Positions 43,382 to 54,554 of a DNA stretch of 64,000 nucleotides are shown piece after piece. This DNA comes from Aureimonas ureilytica (GTDB lineage Bacteria; Pseudomonadota; Alphaproteobacteria; Rhizobiales; Rhizobiaceae), in the NCBI RefSeq assembly GCF_001475935.1, contig NZ_LDQA01000007.1, positions 1 to 64,000 on the forward strand, read 5' to 3'. The notes below the pieces were generated by a model. It did no database searches. It saw only the letters and a program-made list of their open reading frames with translations, and was not told the DNA's origin. The position numbers and the translations under genes were made by a program. Numbering within the stretch: position 1 is the stretch's first letter; each line of letters opens with the position of its first letter.

Positions 43382-43500
43382 ACCTCCAACGGCGCGAGAA
43401 AGGCCGCATCAGGGCCGTGCGCCACCAATCTTCGTCACTTGCGTTTCGGGACAAGCCCAGGCGGAGCGAAAGCGGACCGGACGATCCGATTCGTCCCGGA

Positions 43501-44136
43501 TTAACAGAAGCCCGACTGCTTCAAAAGCTTGTAGGCTTGAATGACTTCGCGCAGGCGATCTTCCGAGCCGCGATCGCCGCCGTTGGAATCGGGGTGATAC
43601 TGCTTCACCAGCGCCTTGTACTGGATGCGGATCGACTCGGCATCGGCGGTCTGAGGAACGCCCAGCGTGTCCAGCGCCTTCGACTCCAACGTGCGCGGCT
43701 TCTTGACGGGGGCGGGCTTGGCCGCTGCCGCGCCGCTCTCGAACAGGTTGAAGCGGTCGTGGATGCGCGCGTTGACGCGGCGCGGACGCCCGCTCGGAAG
43801 CGAGGAGGGCATGGCGGAGGCCGAGCGCGGGCCTGCCGAATTGTTGGTGCCCATCGGGGCGGTCGGGCGGTGGCCGGTCAGCGAGTCCTTCAAATATTTC
43901 TGGATGTCGTCGTCTCCGAGACCCGAGAAGTAATTGTAGGACTTGTTGTAGAGGCGCACATGGTCGACGCAGAAGTTCAGATACTGACCTTCATGGTCGC
44001 GCCCGCGCGGAGCCTTGTGGGTACCCGGCTGGTCGCAGCCTTCCCACATGCATTCGGGCGCACGCACCTTCTCCGCGGCCTTCTTGCCGGCGGGTTTGAC
44101 GCGGATCTGGTCGAAGAGTTTGGAGTCGAGTGTCAT
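43501..44136 (-). CDS. J-domain protein (DnaJ-like)
   Basis: A 211-residue protein with a C-terminal J domain: ALDTLGVPQTADAESIRIQYKALVKQYHPDSNGGDRG, with HPD near residue 185, and REVIQAYKLLKQSGF at the end. The N-terminal part has a C-x4-C pattern (ECMWEGCDQPG) and a later CVDH, perhaps a small zinc site. This version, with the J domain last, is a rhizobial type always near cobS and bolA. It should stimulate an Hsp70 partner; the client is unknown. ATG 44136 is preferred over the GTG just before it. Confidence 0.9.
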   Translation of the reverse strand: MTLDSKLFDQIRVKPAGKKAAEKVRAPECMWEGCDQPGTHKAPRGRDHEGQYLNFCVDHVRLYNKSYNYFSGLGDDDIQKYLKDSLTGHRPTAPMGTNNSAGPRSASAMPSSLPSGRPRRVNARIHDRFNLFESGAAAAKPAPVKKPRTLESKALDTLGVPQTADAESIRIQYKALVKQYHPDSNGGDRGSEDRLREVIQAYKLLKQSGFC

Positions 44137-44287
44137 CACGGCCGATTATGGGGCCCCGGAGGAGCGCGAACAAGAATTGACAGACGCGAAAACCCGTCCA
44201 CAACAGGCTCCTTGTCCCCTATGGGAGCGGGCTTGTCGATCCGGGTGGTGGATCGCTTGTCCGTTTGAACAAATGTGAGGCGCGATC

Positions 44288-44590
44288 ATGACCATTCAGG
44301 CCCGTATCGAAACGAAGCTGCGCGAGGCTTTCGGCCCGGAAACCCTGGCGGTCGTGAACGAAAGCCATCTCCATGCCGGCCACCACCATGGCGGCAGCGA
44401 TCATCATGGCGGCTTCGACGGAACGGGCGAAACCCATTTTCGCGTGCGCATCGTGTCGCAGGCCTTTTCGGGCAAAAGCCGGGTGGAGCGGCATCGCGCG
44501 GTAAACGCGACGCTGGCCGAGGAGCTGGCCGGCGGCGTCCACGCGCTGGCGATCGAGGCGTCCGCGCCGGGCGAACCGACGCGCCCCTGA
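44288..44590 (+). CDS. bolA: BolA-family protein
   Basis: A 100-residue protein of the BolA fold, which with monothiol glutaredoxin handles iron-sulfur clusters and also affects cell shape. IETKLREAFGPETLAVVNESHLHAGH (residues 7-32) and FRVRIVSQAFSGKSRVERHRAVNATLAEELAGGVHALAIEA are standard. The loop between them is extended with several histidines (GHHHGGSDHHGG at about residues 31-42), more than usual. It is divergent from the J-domain gene, a conserved rhizobial arrangement. Confidence 0.94.
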   Translation: MTIQARIETKLREAFGPETLAVVNESHLHAGHHHGGSDHHGGFDGTGETHFRVRIVSQAFSGKSRVERHRAVNATLAEELAGGVHALAIEASAPGEPTRP

Positions 44591-44609
44591 ACCGGGCGGC
44601 TTTCCTTCG

Positions 44610-45323
44610 ATGCGCACGCGGCTCCGCCGTCGCAACCGTCTTCGCCTCGCCACCGGCCTCCTGTTCGCCGCCAGCCTCAGCTTTCTGGCGGGCATGACGG
44701 ATGTCGTCGGCTTTCTCCTGGCCGGCGATTTCGTGTCCTTCATGAGCGGCAATACGACGCGACTGGCCATCGCTTTGTCTTCGGGCGAGGGGGGCGCGAT
44801 CCTGCGCCTCGGGCTCGTCATCGCGACCTTTGTGGTCGGCAACGCATTTGGCGTGTTGTTCATGCGCTGGACGCGGGGAAGCCAGCCGGGGCTTCTGGCG
44901 CTGGTCGGGCTGCTCGCGCTGGTGCCGCTGCTCTTCCGCGACCCGTCTCACGGCGTGCCGGCGCTGGTCTTCGCCATGGGCGCGCTCAACGCCGCGCTGG
45001 AGGAAGTCGACGGGCAGGCGCTCGGCGTCACCTATGTTTCCGGTGCCTTATCGCGCTTCGGCCGGGGGCTCGGGCGCTTTCTGCTCGGCCATCACACGAA
45101 GGGCTGGTGGACGCAGATCGTGCCCTGGACGGGAATGCTATCAGGCGCGCTTACAGGCGCTCTCGTCACGCAGCGCTCAGGGGGGGCGGCGATCCTGGTG
45201 GTGGCCGGCGTGGCTCTCGGTCTTGCGCTTGCCAGCCTCGTGGTTCCGCAAAGCTGGCGACGCATCTGGCTGGCCAAGCGGCCCTTCCGCCGCGAAACGC
45301 ATGGCGGCGCTCCGCTTCGCTGA
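44610..45323 (+). CDS. DUF1275 (YoaK-like) membrane protein
   Basis: A 237-residue protein with six or so helices. SLSFLAGMTDVVGFLLAGDFVSFMSGNTTRLAIAL (about residues 22-56) is the DUF1275 signature, and ALNAALEEVDGQALGVTYVSGALSRFGRGL the second landmark. Function is unknown, though transport is suspected for the family. It begins 19 bases after bolA and is likely cotranscribed. It faces aroB, with a 7-bp GCGCGGC hairpin between at 45332-45350. Confidence 0.85.
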   Translation: MRTRLRRRNRLRLATGLLFAASLSFLAGMTDVVGFLLAGDFVSFMSGNTTRLAIALSSGEGGAILRLGLVIATFVVGNAFGVLFMRWTRGSQPGLLALVGLLALVPLLFRDPSHGVPALVFAMGALNAALEEVDGQALGVTYVSGALSRFGRGLGRFLLGHHTKGWWTQIVPWTGMLSGALTGALVTQRSGGAAILVVAGVALGLALASLVVPQSWRRIWLAKRPFRRETHGGAPLR

Positions 45324-45360
45324 CGATCGAGGCGCGGCTTTGCGCCGCGCGCCCGCTCAG

Positions 45361-45389
45361 GCCGCGAGTTCGCTTAAGCCGCGAGTTCG
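45361..45389. repeat. 17-bp tandem duplication at the aroB stop
   Basis: GCCGCGAGTTCG occurs at 45361-45372 and again at 45378-45389, a 17-base period. The second copy encodes the last residues of AroB (ELAA) and the first lies just beyond its stop codon, so the duplication does not change the protein. Confidence 0.6.
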
Positions 45390-46501
45390 GCTTCCAGAAA
45401 GCGCGTGATCTCGGCCGGGTCCACATTGTTGGCGACGAAGGACTGGCCGATGCCGCGTGTCAGGATGAAGGTCAGCGCGCCGCGCACGACCTTCTTGTCC
45501 TGCGCGATCTTGCTCATCAGCGCGTCCAACGTGAACCCGGAGCCCGGAATCTCCTGAATGCGGGTCGGCAGGCCGGCCGCGCGCAGATGCGCCACGGCGC
45601 GCTCGGCATCCTGCCCCGGGCACAAGCCCTGACGAACGGAATAGCGATGGGCGAGCGCCATGCCGATCGACACGGCTTCGCCATGCACCAGTCGCTCGGC
45701 ATCGTAGCGCGCCACCGATTCCAACGCGTGGCCGAACGTGTGGCCGAGATTGAGAAGCGCGCGGTTGCCGTCCTCCCGCTCGTCGCCCGCCACGACCTCG
45801 GCCTTGGCCTGGCAACTCGCGGCGATGGCCTCGGCGCGCTCCGGCCCGCCGGCAAAGATCGCGCCGCGCTTGGCTTCCAGCCAATGGAAAAAGTCCGGCC
45901 GGTCGATCAACCCGTATTTGACGACCTCGGCATAGCCGGCCGCGAATTCACGGGCCGAGAGGGTTTCCAGAACATCCGTGTCAGCCAGAACCAGCGCGGG
46001 CTGATGAAAGACGCCGACGAGATTCTTGCCGCGCGGCGAGTTGATGCCCGTCTTGCCGCCGACGGAGGAATCGACCTGCGCCAGAAGCGAGGTCGGCACC
46101 TGCACGAAGCGCATCCCGCGCCGCGCGACGCCCGCCGCAAAACCCGCGAGATCGCCGATCACGCCGCCGCCGAAGGCGAGCACCGCATCGCCCCGCTCCA
46201 GCCTTTCTTCCAGAATGCGGTCCACCACCGCTTCGAAATGGGGAAAGCTCTTGGTCGGCTCGCCTGAGGGCAGGCGCATGGTCGCGTGGCCGATGCCAGC
46301 CCGATCCAGCGAGGCGCGCAGCGCCGCGCCATGGAGATCGTCCACCCGCTCGTCCGCCACGATCAGGAGCCGGGCCTTGGGCAGGAGGGCCGCGATCTCG
46401 CGGCCCGCCTCGGCCAGAAGCCCGGAGCCGATCAGAATGTCATAGGAGCGCGGCCCCAGCTCGACGCGAACGGTGCGGCGCGAAGGGGTCTCGTCGGTCA
46501 T
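45374..46501 (-). CDS. aroB: 3-dehydroquinate synthase
   Basis: A 375-residue NAD- and zinc-dependent enzyme, second step of the shikimate pathway. VLAFGGGVIGDLAGFAAGVARRG (about residues 102-124), PTSLLAQVDSSVGGKTGINSPRGKNLVG and the metal-ligand region LLNLGHTFGHALE (about residues 251-263) are fully conserved. Its ATG overlaps the aroK stop in an ATGA, so steps two and five of the pathway are translated together, as in many proteobacteria. Confidence 0.97.
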   Translation of the reverse strand: MTDETPSRRTVRVELGPRSYDILIGSGLLAEAGREIAALLPKARLLIVADERVDDLHGAALRASLDRAGIGHATMRLPSGEPTKSFPHFEAVVDRILEERLERGDAVLAFGGGVIGDLAGFAAGVARRGMRFVQVPTSLLAQVDSSVGGKTGINSPRGKNLVGVFHQPALVLADTDVLETLSAREFAAGYAEVVKYGLIDRPDFFHWLEAKRGAIFAGGPERAEAIAASCQAKAEVVAGDEREDGNRALLNLGHTFGHALESVARYDAERLVHGEAVSIGMALAHRYSVRQGLCPGQDAERAVAHLRAAGLPTRIQEIPGSGFTLDALMSKIAQDKKVVRGALTFILTRGIGQSFVANNVDPAEITRFLEAELAA

Positions 46502-47082
46502 GACGCGGCTTTCCGATGGCTGGAGCGGCCGGCGAGCGATTGCACGATCTCGCGTGCAATCGTGTCCCGCTTGGCGTTGCGCGAATGGATGTGGATGTCG
46601 GCCGTGCGGTAGATGGGATAGCGCGCGTCCATCAGGTTCTTCATCGTGGCGCGCGGATCGGCCGTTTTCAGGAGCGGGCGCGTCGGGCGCTTGGATACGC
46701 GCTCCATCAGCGTGTCGAGATCGGCCTTCAGCCAGATCGTGACCGAGCGCTCCTTCAGGATGCGCCGCGTTTCCTCGTTGATGAAGGCGCCGCCGCCGGT
46801 CGCGATCACATGCTGCGGGCCATCGATCAGCCGTGCCACGACGCGCGCTTCGAGCGCCCGGAACTCCGGCTCACCATAGGCGGCGAAGAGTTCGGCGACC
46901 GTCATGCGCGCCGCCTCTTCGATTTCCTGGTCGGTATCGACGAAAGGCAGATCGAGAAACGCGGCGAGGCGCTTGCCCACATGGGTCTTGCCCGCGCCCA
47001 TCAGACCGACGAGCACGATCGAGCGACCGCGCAACCGGGCGACGGCATCATGCTTCAGAGGCTCGTGGTCGGCACCGGTCAT
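46498..47082 (-). CDS. aroK: Shikimate kinase
   Basis: A 194-residue P-loop kinase that phosphorylates shikimate. Walker A is GLMGAGKTHVG at about residues 26-36, followed by LPFVDTDQEIEEAA with the DxD of the shikimate site, GEPEFRALEARV and VIATGGGAFINEETR. A 20-residue N-terminal extension before the first strand is common in rhizobia. It is divergent from the 68-aa protein and xerD across about 210 bases. Confidence 0.95.
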   Translation of the reverse strand: MTGADHEPLKHDAVARLRGRSIVLVGLMGAGKTHVGKRLAAFLDLPFVDTDQEIEEAARMTVAELFAAYGEPEFRALEARVVARLIDGPQHVIATGGGAFINEETRRILKERSVTIWLKADLDTLMERVSKRPTRPLLKTADPRATMKNLMDARYPIYRTADIHIHSRNAKRDTIAREIVQSLAGRSSHRKAAS

Positions 47083-47295
47083 GGAACGAAAGCTTCAAAA
47101 ATGCTTGTAAAGCGATGGTCTGAGACCAGAAAACCCCCAAGCCGTCAAGCGAACCCGAGGGTTCGAAACAACAGGTGGCCGGATACGCAGGCACTGCCTT
47201 CGGGAAAAGACCTGTCGCTTCGCGCCGGGTGTCACTAGATTGCCCCACGGGGACGAGACGGAGCGCGCGCTCCGAAGGGAAAGCCACGCCTGTTC

Positions 47296-47502
47296 ATGCC
47301 GACACTCACACGCCTTCTCATCGTTCTCGCTCTCCTGGCGGGCGCGGTCTTCGCGGTCATGTGGGCGCTCGTCACCTTCGTGCGCCCCGAGATCGTGCCG
47401 GTGACGATCGACGTGCCGATTCCCGCGCTTCAGGAACGACGGGTGCCGGTGGCCCCGCCCGCGCCGGCTTCGTCCGCTCCTGCCGTGGAGGGGCTGCGAT
47501 GA
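47296..47502 (+). CDS. Small single-helix membrane protein upstream of xerD
   Basis: A 68-residue protein with one N-terminal membrane helix (about residues 5-28) and a proline/valine-rich tail ([25 protein letters not shown]). I do not recognise the family. Its stop overlaps the xerD start as ATGA, and a GAAGGGAAAG stretch lies upstream of its ATG. These two facts support a real, translated gene. Possible roles include anchoring or simply coupling translation of xerD. Confidence 0.65.
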   Translation: MPTLTRLLIVLALLAGAVFAVMWALVTFVRPEIVPVTIDVPIPALQERRVPVAPPAPASSAPAVEGLR

Positions 47503-48461
47503 GCGGTATGGACGGGGCGCGGATCGAGAGCTTTCTGGAAATGATGGCGGTGGAGCGCGGTGCGGCCGACAACACGCTCCAAGCCTATCGGCGCGATCTC
47601 GACCATGCGCGCGAATTTATGGCGGGCGAGCGGGTCGCCTTGTGCGCGGCATCAACCGAATCGATCCGCCGCTATATCGAGCATCTGGACGAGGAGGGCT
47701 TCGCGCCCTCCAGCCTGCAACGGCGCACCAGCGCGCTGCGCCAGTTCTTCAAGTTTCTCTATGCCGAAGCCATCCGGCCCGATGATCCGACTTCGCCGAT
47801 CGAGGGTGCGCGCCGGGCGCGCAGCCTGCCGAAGATCCTCTCGGAGGCCGAGGTGGACGCGCTGATCGACCGGGCGGAGGCGGAGGCCGCCGCGCCCGAT
47901 CTCTCCAGCCCGGCGTTGACGCGCGCGCTGCGGATGCATGCGTTGGTGGAGCTTCTCTACGCCACCGGCCTGCGCGTCTCGGAACTCGTCTCGCTGCCGC
48001 GCTCGGTTCTGCGTTCGCGCCAGCGGCTGATCGTGGTGCGCGGCAAGGGCAACAAGGAGCGCATGGTGCCGGTCGGCGAGCGCGCGCGGGACGCGCTTCA
48101 GCGCTTCGCCACCGCGCTCAAAGCCTCGCCCAGCGCCGAGCGGGACGGCTCTTATGAAAGCCCCTGGCTGTTTCCGGCCCTGTCGGAAAGCGGCCACCTG
48201 ACGCGCCAGGGCTTCGCGCGGGATCTAAAGGCGCTGGCCGCTCGCGCGGGCATCTCGCCCGATCGCGTATCGCCCCACGTTTTGCGCCATGCCTTCGCCA
48301 GCCATCTCCTGCAGAATGGCGCGGACCTTCGCGCCGTGCAGGAACTGCTCGGCCATGCCGATATCGGCACGACGCAGATCTACACCCATGTTCTGGAAGA
48401 GCGGCTCCTGCGGCTCGTCACCGATCTTCATCCGCTCTCGGCCCTGGCGGCCGAGGAATAG
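47499..48461 (+). CDS. xerD: Tyrosine recombinase XerD
   Basis: A 320-residue site-specific recombinase that, with XerC, resolves chromosome dimers at dif. All catalytic residues are present: R159 ([12 protein letters not shown]), K183 (VRGKGNKER), H260 and R263 ([14 protein letters not shown]), H286 ([11 protein letters not shown]) and the nucleophile Y295 (IYTHV). Length and place beside aroK and accA fit chromosomal XerD and not a phage or transposon integrase. No dif-like site was recognised here. Confidence 0.95.
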   Translation: MSGMDGARIESFLEMMAVERGAADNTLQAYRRDLDHAREFMAGERVALCAASTESIRRYIEHLDEEGFAPSSLQRRTSALRQFFKFLYAEAIRPDDPTSPIEGARRARSLPKILSEAEVDALIDRAEAEAAAPDLSSPALTRALRMHALVELLYATGLRVSELVSLPRSVLRSRQRLIVVRGKGNKERMVPVGERARDALQRFATALKASPSAERDGSYESPWLFPALSESGHLTRQGFARDLKALAARAGISPDRVSPHVLRHAFASHLLQNGADLRAVQELLGHADIGTTQIYTHVLEERLLRLVTDLHPLSALAAEE

Positions 48462-48481
48462 GGTACGCCGCCCCATAGGTC

Positions 48482-48510
48482 TTGACACAAAGAGGTCGGA
48501 TCGCCAGTTT
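48482..48510 (+). promoter_or_regulatory. Possible accA promoter
   Basis: A perfect -35 box TTGACA (48482-48487) is followed, 17 bases later, by a poor -10 (CAGTTT). It lies about 125 bases before the accA start and 20 bases after the xerD stop. The weak -10 leaves this tentative. Confidence 0.4.
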
Positions 48511-48633
48511 GCCGGCCGACGCGAACACCCCCGGAGGGATGGCGGCGCCGTCCGGCCGATCGCCGGCGCTTCGACGAAACCAGGCCCGCGCGCCGCTGGC
48601 CCTGCCACGAGGACGGCTTCGGGCCGCTGCTGA

Positions 48634-49593
48634 ATGCACAATTATCTCGACTTCGAAAAACCCGTCGCCGATCTCGACAGCCAGATCATCGAACTGAAGA
48701 AGATCGGCTCGGGCGAGGACAGTCTCGACGTTTCGGAGGACATTCAGCGGCTGGAAAAGCGCTCCTCCGATGCGCTGGTCGATCTCTATCGCAAGCTGAC
48801 GCCCTGGCAGAAGACGCAGGTCGCCCGTCATCCGGACCGGCCCCATTGCGTGGACTATATCTCCCGCCTCATCACCGACTTCACGCCGCTGGCGGGCGAT
48901 CGCTATTTCGCCGAGGACTTTGCGGTGATCGCCGGCTTCGGCCGCTTTCGGGGTCGCTCGGTCGCCGTGATCGGGCAGGAAAAGGGCTCCGACACCCAGA
49001 CCCGTCTCAAGCACAATTTCGGCATGGCGCGGCCGGAGGGCTATCGAAAGGCCGTGCGCATCATGGATATGGCCGAGCGCTTCGGCATTCCCGTCCTGAC
49101 GCTGGTGGATACGGCCGGCGCCTATCCCGGCATCGGCGCGGAAGAGCGCGGCCAGGCCGAGGCCATCGCCCGCTCGACGGAGACTTGCCTCAAGCTCGAA
49201 GTGCCTCTCGTCTCGCTCGTGATCGGCGAGGGCGGCTCGGGCGGGGCGATCGCCATCGCCGCCGCCAATCGCGTTCTGATGCTGGAGCACGCGATCTACA
49301 GCGTCATCTCGCCGGAAGCGGGCGCATCGATTCTCTGGCGCGACGCCGCGCGCGCCAAGGATGTCGCGCAGGCGATGAAGATCACCGCGCAGGACCTTAA
49401 GGGCTTCGGCGTCATCGACGAGATCGTGCCCGAGCCGCTGGGCGGCGCGCATCGCGACAAGGACGCCGCGATCGACATGGCGGCCGAGCGCGTGGAGGCC
49501 GCCTTGACCGAGCTGTCACAGCTTGACGGAGCGGCGCTGCGGCGCGATCGGCGCGAGAAGTTCCTCGCCATCGGCCGCGACCTCAAGGTCTGA
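48634..49593 (+). CDS. accA: Acetyl-CoA carboxylase carboxyltransferase alpha subunit
   Basis: A 319-residue subunit that with AccD moves the carboxyl group from biotin to acetyl-CoA, giving malonyl-CoA for fatty acid synthesis. FEKPVADLDSQIIELKK near the start, GRSVAVIGQEKGSDT, LVDTAGAYPGIGAEERGQAEAIA (about residues 167-189) and GEGGSGGAIAIAAANRVLMLEHAIYSVISPEA are canonical. Length is normal. It is a monocistronic-looking gene ending at a 10-bp hairpin (49687-49714). Confidence 0.97.
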   Translation: MHNYLDFEKPVADLDSQIIELKKIGSGEDSLDVSEDIQRLEKRSSDALVDLYRKLTPWQKTQVARHPDRPHCVDYISRLITDFTPLAGDRYFAEDFAVIAGFGRFRGRSVAVIGQEKGSDTQTRLKHNFGMARPEGYRKAVRIMDMAERFGIPVLTLVDTAGAYPGIGAEERGQAEAIARSTETCLKLEVPLVSLVIGEGGSGGAIAIAAANRVLMLEHAIYSVISPEAGASILWRDAARAKDVAQAMKITAQDLKGFGVIDEIVPEPLGGAHRDKDAAIDMAAERVEAALTELSQLDGAALRRDRREKFLAIGRDLKV

Positions 49594-49948
49594 TCTCCCG
49601 TCTTGTTTGGTCGGCTCGCCAAGCTCCGCGAGCCGCCGGACGAGGTGTGACTGTTTTTCGAGTGCGTTTTCCTGTAGGGAAGGCGAGACGGATGGCTTGT
49701 TCCGGCCATCCGTCGCTTTGCCGTGCCATCGTCAAAGGCGGGGCGAAGGTCAGTTCGACACCGGGAATAACATGCATTTGTGATCGCGCGTTAAGGGATT
49801 GGAAACCGTCCCGGCTCGACAAGAGGTGATACGAGACGGCGTGGATCCATTCGGCGCTGCCTCGCTTCGGCGCTCCGGTGCCGATCCATGCATCGGTTTG
49901 CCGGCGAGCCGAAGAGGGACGAGGCCGGTCGAGGGGATGAGACGGAAC
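49594..49948. other. Intergenic stretch with two hairpins
   Basis: The stretch holds CGGCTCG/CGAGCCG at 49612-49635 and a perfect 10-bp stem GACGGATGGC/GCCATCCGTC at 49687-49714, the better candidate for ending accA. Beyond 49730 a slightly A+T-richer part (AATAACATGCATTTGTGATC) may carry the promoter of the next gene. No gene is supported. Confidence 0.5.
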
Positions 49949-50989
49949 ATGTCCGCACGACGCCTTGCTGCTGCTGCTTTCCTGGCCGGCTCGCTTCTGG
50001 CGTTGTCGGGCTGCACGGGCGGTGCCGACTTCGGCGATCTGATGGGCGCGGACGCCCCGCTGCCGCCCAGCCTCGTCAAGCTCATCCGCACCAACCAGAT
50101 GGGCGAGAACTCCGCCATCATGGTGCGGATCTATAAGGAAGAATCCGAACTCGAGGTCTGGAAGCAGAAGAGCGACGGCAGCTTCGCGCTGCTCAAGACC
50201 TACCCGATCTGCGCCTGGTCCGGCAAACTCGGCCCCAAGCGGAAAGAAGGCGACCGGCAGGCGCCCGAGGGCTTCTATTCCGTCACGCCCGGCCATCTGA
50301 ACCCGAAGTCGAACTATCACCTCGCCTTCGACATGGGCTATCCCAACGCCTATGACCGCGCCAACGGCTCCACCGGCCAGAACCTGATGGTGCACGGCTC
50401 CTGCAATTCGTCCGGCTGCTACGCCATGGACAATTGGCAGATGGAAGAGCTTTACGCGTTGGCTCGCCACGCCTTTCAGGGCGGGCAGAAGGCGATCCAG
50501 TTTCAGGCGCTGCCCTTCCGCATGACGCCCAAGAACATGGCGCGGCATAAGAATTCCGAGCATTACGCCTTCTGGAAGATGCTGAAGGAAGGCACGGACC
50601 GCTTCGAGCTGACCAAGAAGCCGGTGGCGGTCGCCACCTGCGAGAAGCGCTATGTCTTCGACGCGACGCTGAGCGACGGCCGCGTGCTCGATCCCGACGG
50701 CACATGCCCGGCCGTCGCCGAGCCCGCCGAACTCGTCGCCAAGCGCAAGGCCGACGACGAGCTCGAACAGAAGATCGCCTCCACCATGGCGCCCGAAGAG
50801 TTCGCGACGACACCGAGCCTCGTCTACAAGACCGGCTCGCCGATCTCCGCCGAGGCCTACGCCGCCGAGCAGCATCGCCGCGAGGGCTACGACCGCGACG
50901 GCAAGCCGCTGAACGCCAAGACCTCGATGTTCAAGAACCTGTTGCAGAAGCGGGTGTTGAACACGAGCGACGCCTCGCGAGACCAGTAA
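49949..50989 (+). CDS. L,D-transpeptidase family lipoprotein (YafK-like)
   Basis: A 346-residue lipoprotein with lipobox ALSGC (lipidated C22 counting from ATG 49949; ATG 49937 would add four residues). The YkuD/YafK catalytic motif VHGSCNSSGCYAM (about residues 148-160) has the histidine and nucleophilic cysteine. GPKRKEGDRQAPEGFYSV and LAFDMGYPNAYDRANG precede it as in YafK relatives. The protein should act on peptidoglycan cross-links or attached lipoprotein at the periplasmic side. A long helical C-terminal tail follows the domain. Confidence 0.9.
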   Translation: MSARRLAAAAFLAGSLLALSGCTGGADFGDLMGADAPLPPSLVKLIRTNQMGENSAIMVRIYKEESELEVWKQKSDGSFALLKTYPICAWSGKLGPKRKEGDRQAPEGFYSVTPGHLNPKSNYHLAFDMGYPNAYDRANGSTGQNLMVHGSCNSSGCYAMDNWQMEELYALARHAFQGGQKAIQFQALPFRMTPKNMARHKNSEHYAFWKMLKEGTDRFELTKKPVAVATCEKRYVFDATLSDGRVLDPDGTCPAVAEPAELVAKRKADDELEQKIASTMAPEEFATTPSLVYKTGSPISAEAYAAEQHRREGYDRDGKPLNAKTSMFKNLLQKRVLNTSDASRDQ

Positions 50990-50998
50990 GCCGCTCGC

Positions 50999-51445
50999 TT
51001 GGGTATCCGGTGGTTCGGGGCAAAATGGATTGTCGCGGGTTTGCTGGTGACCATGCCGGCTATGGCGCGAGACAAGGCCCCCAGCCAGCCTGAGCCGTTC
51101 CACTACACGGTCCGGTTCGGCGCGATGATCGGTAGTTTGGAGCCGATTGCCGGCGAAATGCTGTGCGTTTCGGATAAGGATTGCGAAATCCTTTTGTCGT
51201 TTTGGCCGAGGATCGAGCTTAGCCTGCGTCCCCCACATATACGAGGCGGAGAAGGGCAAGCATCTATAAGCTGCTGGCCTTTGAAATGCATGTTCGCCAA
51301 TGAGCGGGGATACTCCACCTTCAGCATGGGTGTCGATCGCCTCACGATCTATGACGGCCGTCATCATCGGTCAGGCATTGAGGTCGATGCCGTATGGCGG
51401 CGACGTGAGACGATCGGTTCTGTCACGATCGTCGTGACGCGCTGA
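50999..51445 (+). CDS. Hypothetical exported protein with four cysteines
   Basis: A 148-residue protein with an N-terminal helix and a plausible signal peptide cleavage after PAMA (about residue 23). The mature part has cysteine pairs LCVSDKDC and SCWPLKC, which could form disulfides, and ends in beta-strand-like segments (GVDRLTIYD, GIEVDAVW, GSVTIVVTR). No family is recognised. The start is probably TTG 50999, nine bases after the transpeptidase stop; the ribosome site is weak. It lies between the transpeptidase and a terminator, so it is likely the last gene of that transcript. Codon use is less G+C-biased than its neighbours. Confidence 0.6.
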   Translation: MGIRWFGAKWIVAGLLVTMPAMARDKAPSQPEPFHYTVRFGAMIGSLEPIAGEMLCVSDKDCEILLSFWPRIELSLRPPHIRGGEGQASISCWPLKCMFANERGYSTFSMGVDRLTIYDGRHHRSGIEVDAVWRRRETIGSVTIVVTR

Positions 51446-51476
51446 CGGTGCAGCGTCTCATCACCTGCAGTCCAGC

Positions 51477-51506
51477 AAAAAGGCCGGCGTCTCCGCCGGC
51501 CTTTTT
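51477..51506. terminator. Bidirectional intrinsic terminator
   Basis: AAAAAGGCCGGCG (51477-51489) and CGCCGGCCTTTTT (51494-51506) form a perfect 13-bp stem with loop TCTC, between the convergent hypothetical gene and secA. T-runs are present in both directions. Confidence 0.92.
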
Positions 51507-51525
51507 CCATTCTCGCTGCCTGGCC

Positions 51526-54261
<2,736 letters not shown>

Positions 54262-54554
54262 CCGTAACGTCCTTCCAGGAAACTCTCTATCGGGCGCGGC
54301 GCGCCCGTCGTCCCATGCTTCAAGCCGAGATCGGCCCCGTCACCCGCACCATCACGGCGGCATGAAGGCAGCTGGACTTCTAAATTGTGCGAGAGATAAG
54401 AGGGGGCCTGATCGATGTCAACGCCGCGACCCTCGTGCCGCGCGGCCCTCAAAACACCGCAAAGCCGCTTCTTTGCGGTATGCAAGAGACCTGTGCCGTC
54501 TTGGGCGATTCGTCTTCGCCCCGGGCCGCTTTCCCTGAAAGGCTCCTTCGCCTC
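54262..54554. other. Divergent secA-parvulin intergenic region
   Basis: A perfect 9-bp hairpin, ACCGCAAAG/CTTTGCGGT, lies at 54456-54479, 75 bases before the parvulin start. The in-frame sequence upstream of the parvulin signal peptide is open but has no ribosome site. An A+T-richer word, TTCTAAATTGTG, at about 54377 could be part of a promoter. Confidence 0.45.

Noticed and set aside
47499-48461. Tyrosine recombinase as a sign of an integrated element
   Set aside because: Length, catalytic motifs and the aroK/accA neighbourhood fit chromosomal XerD; there is no att-like duplication or cargo.
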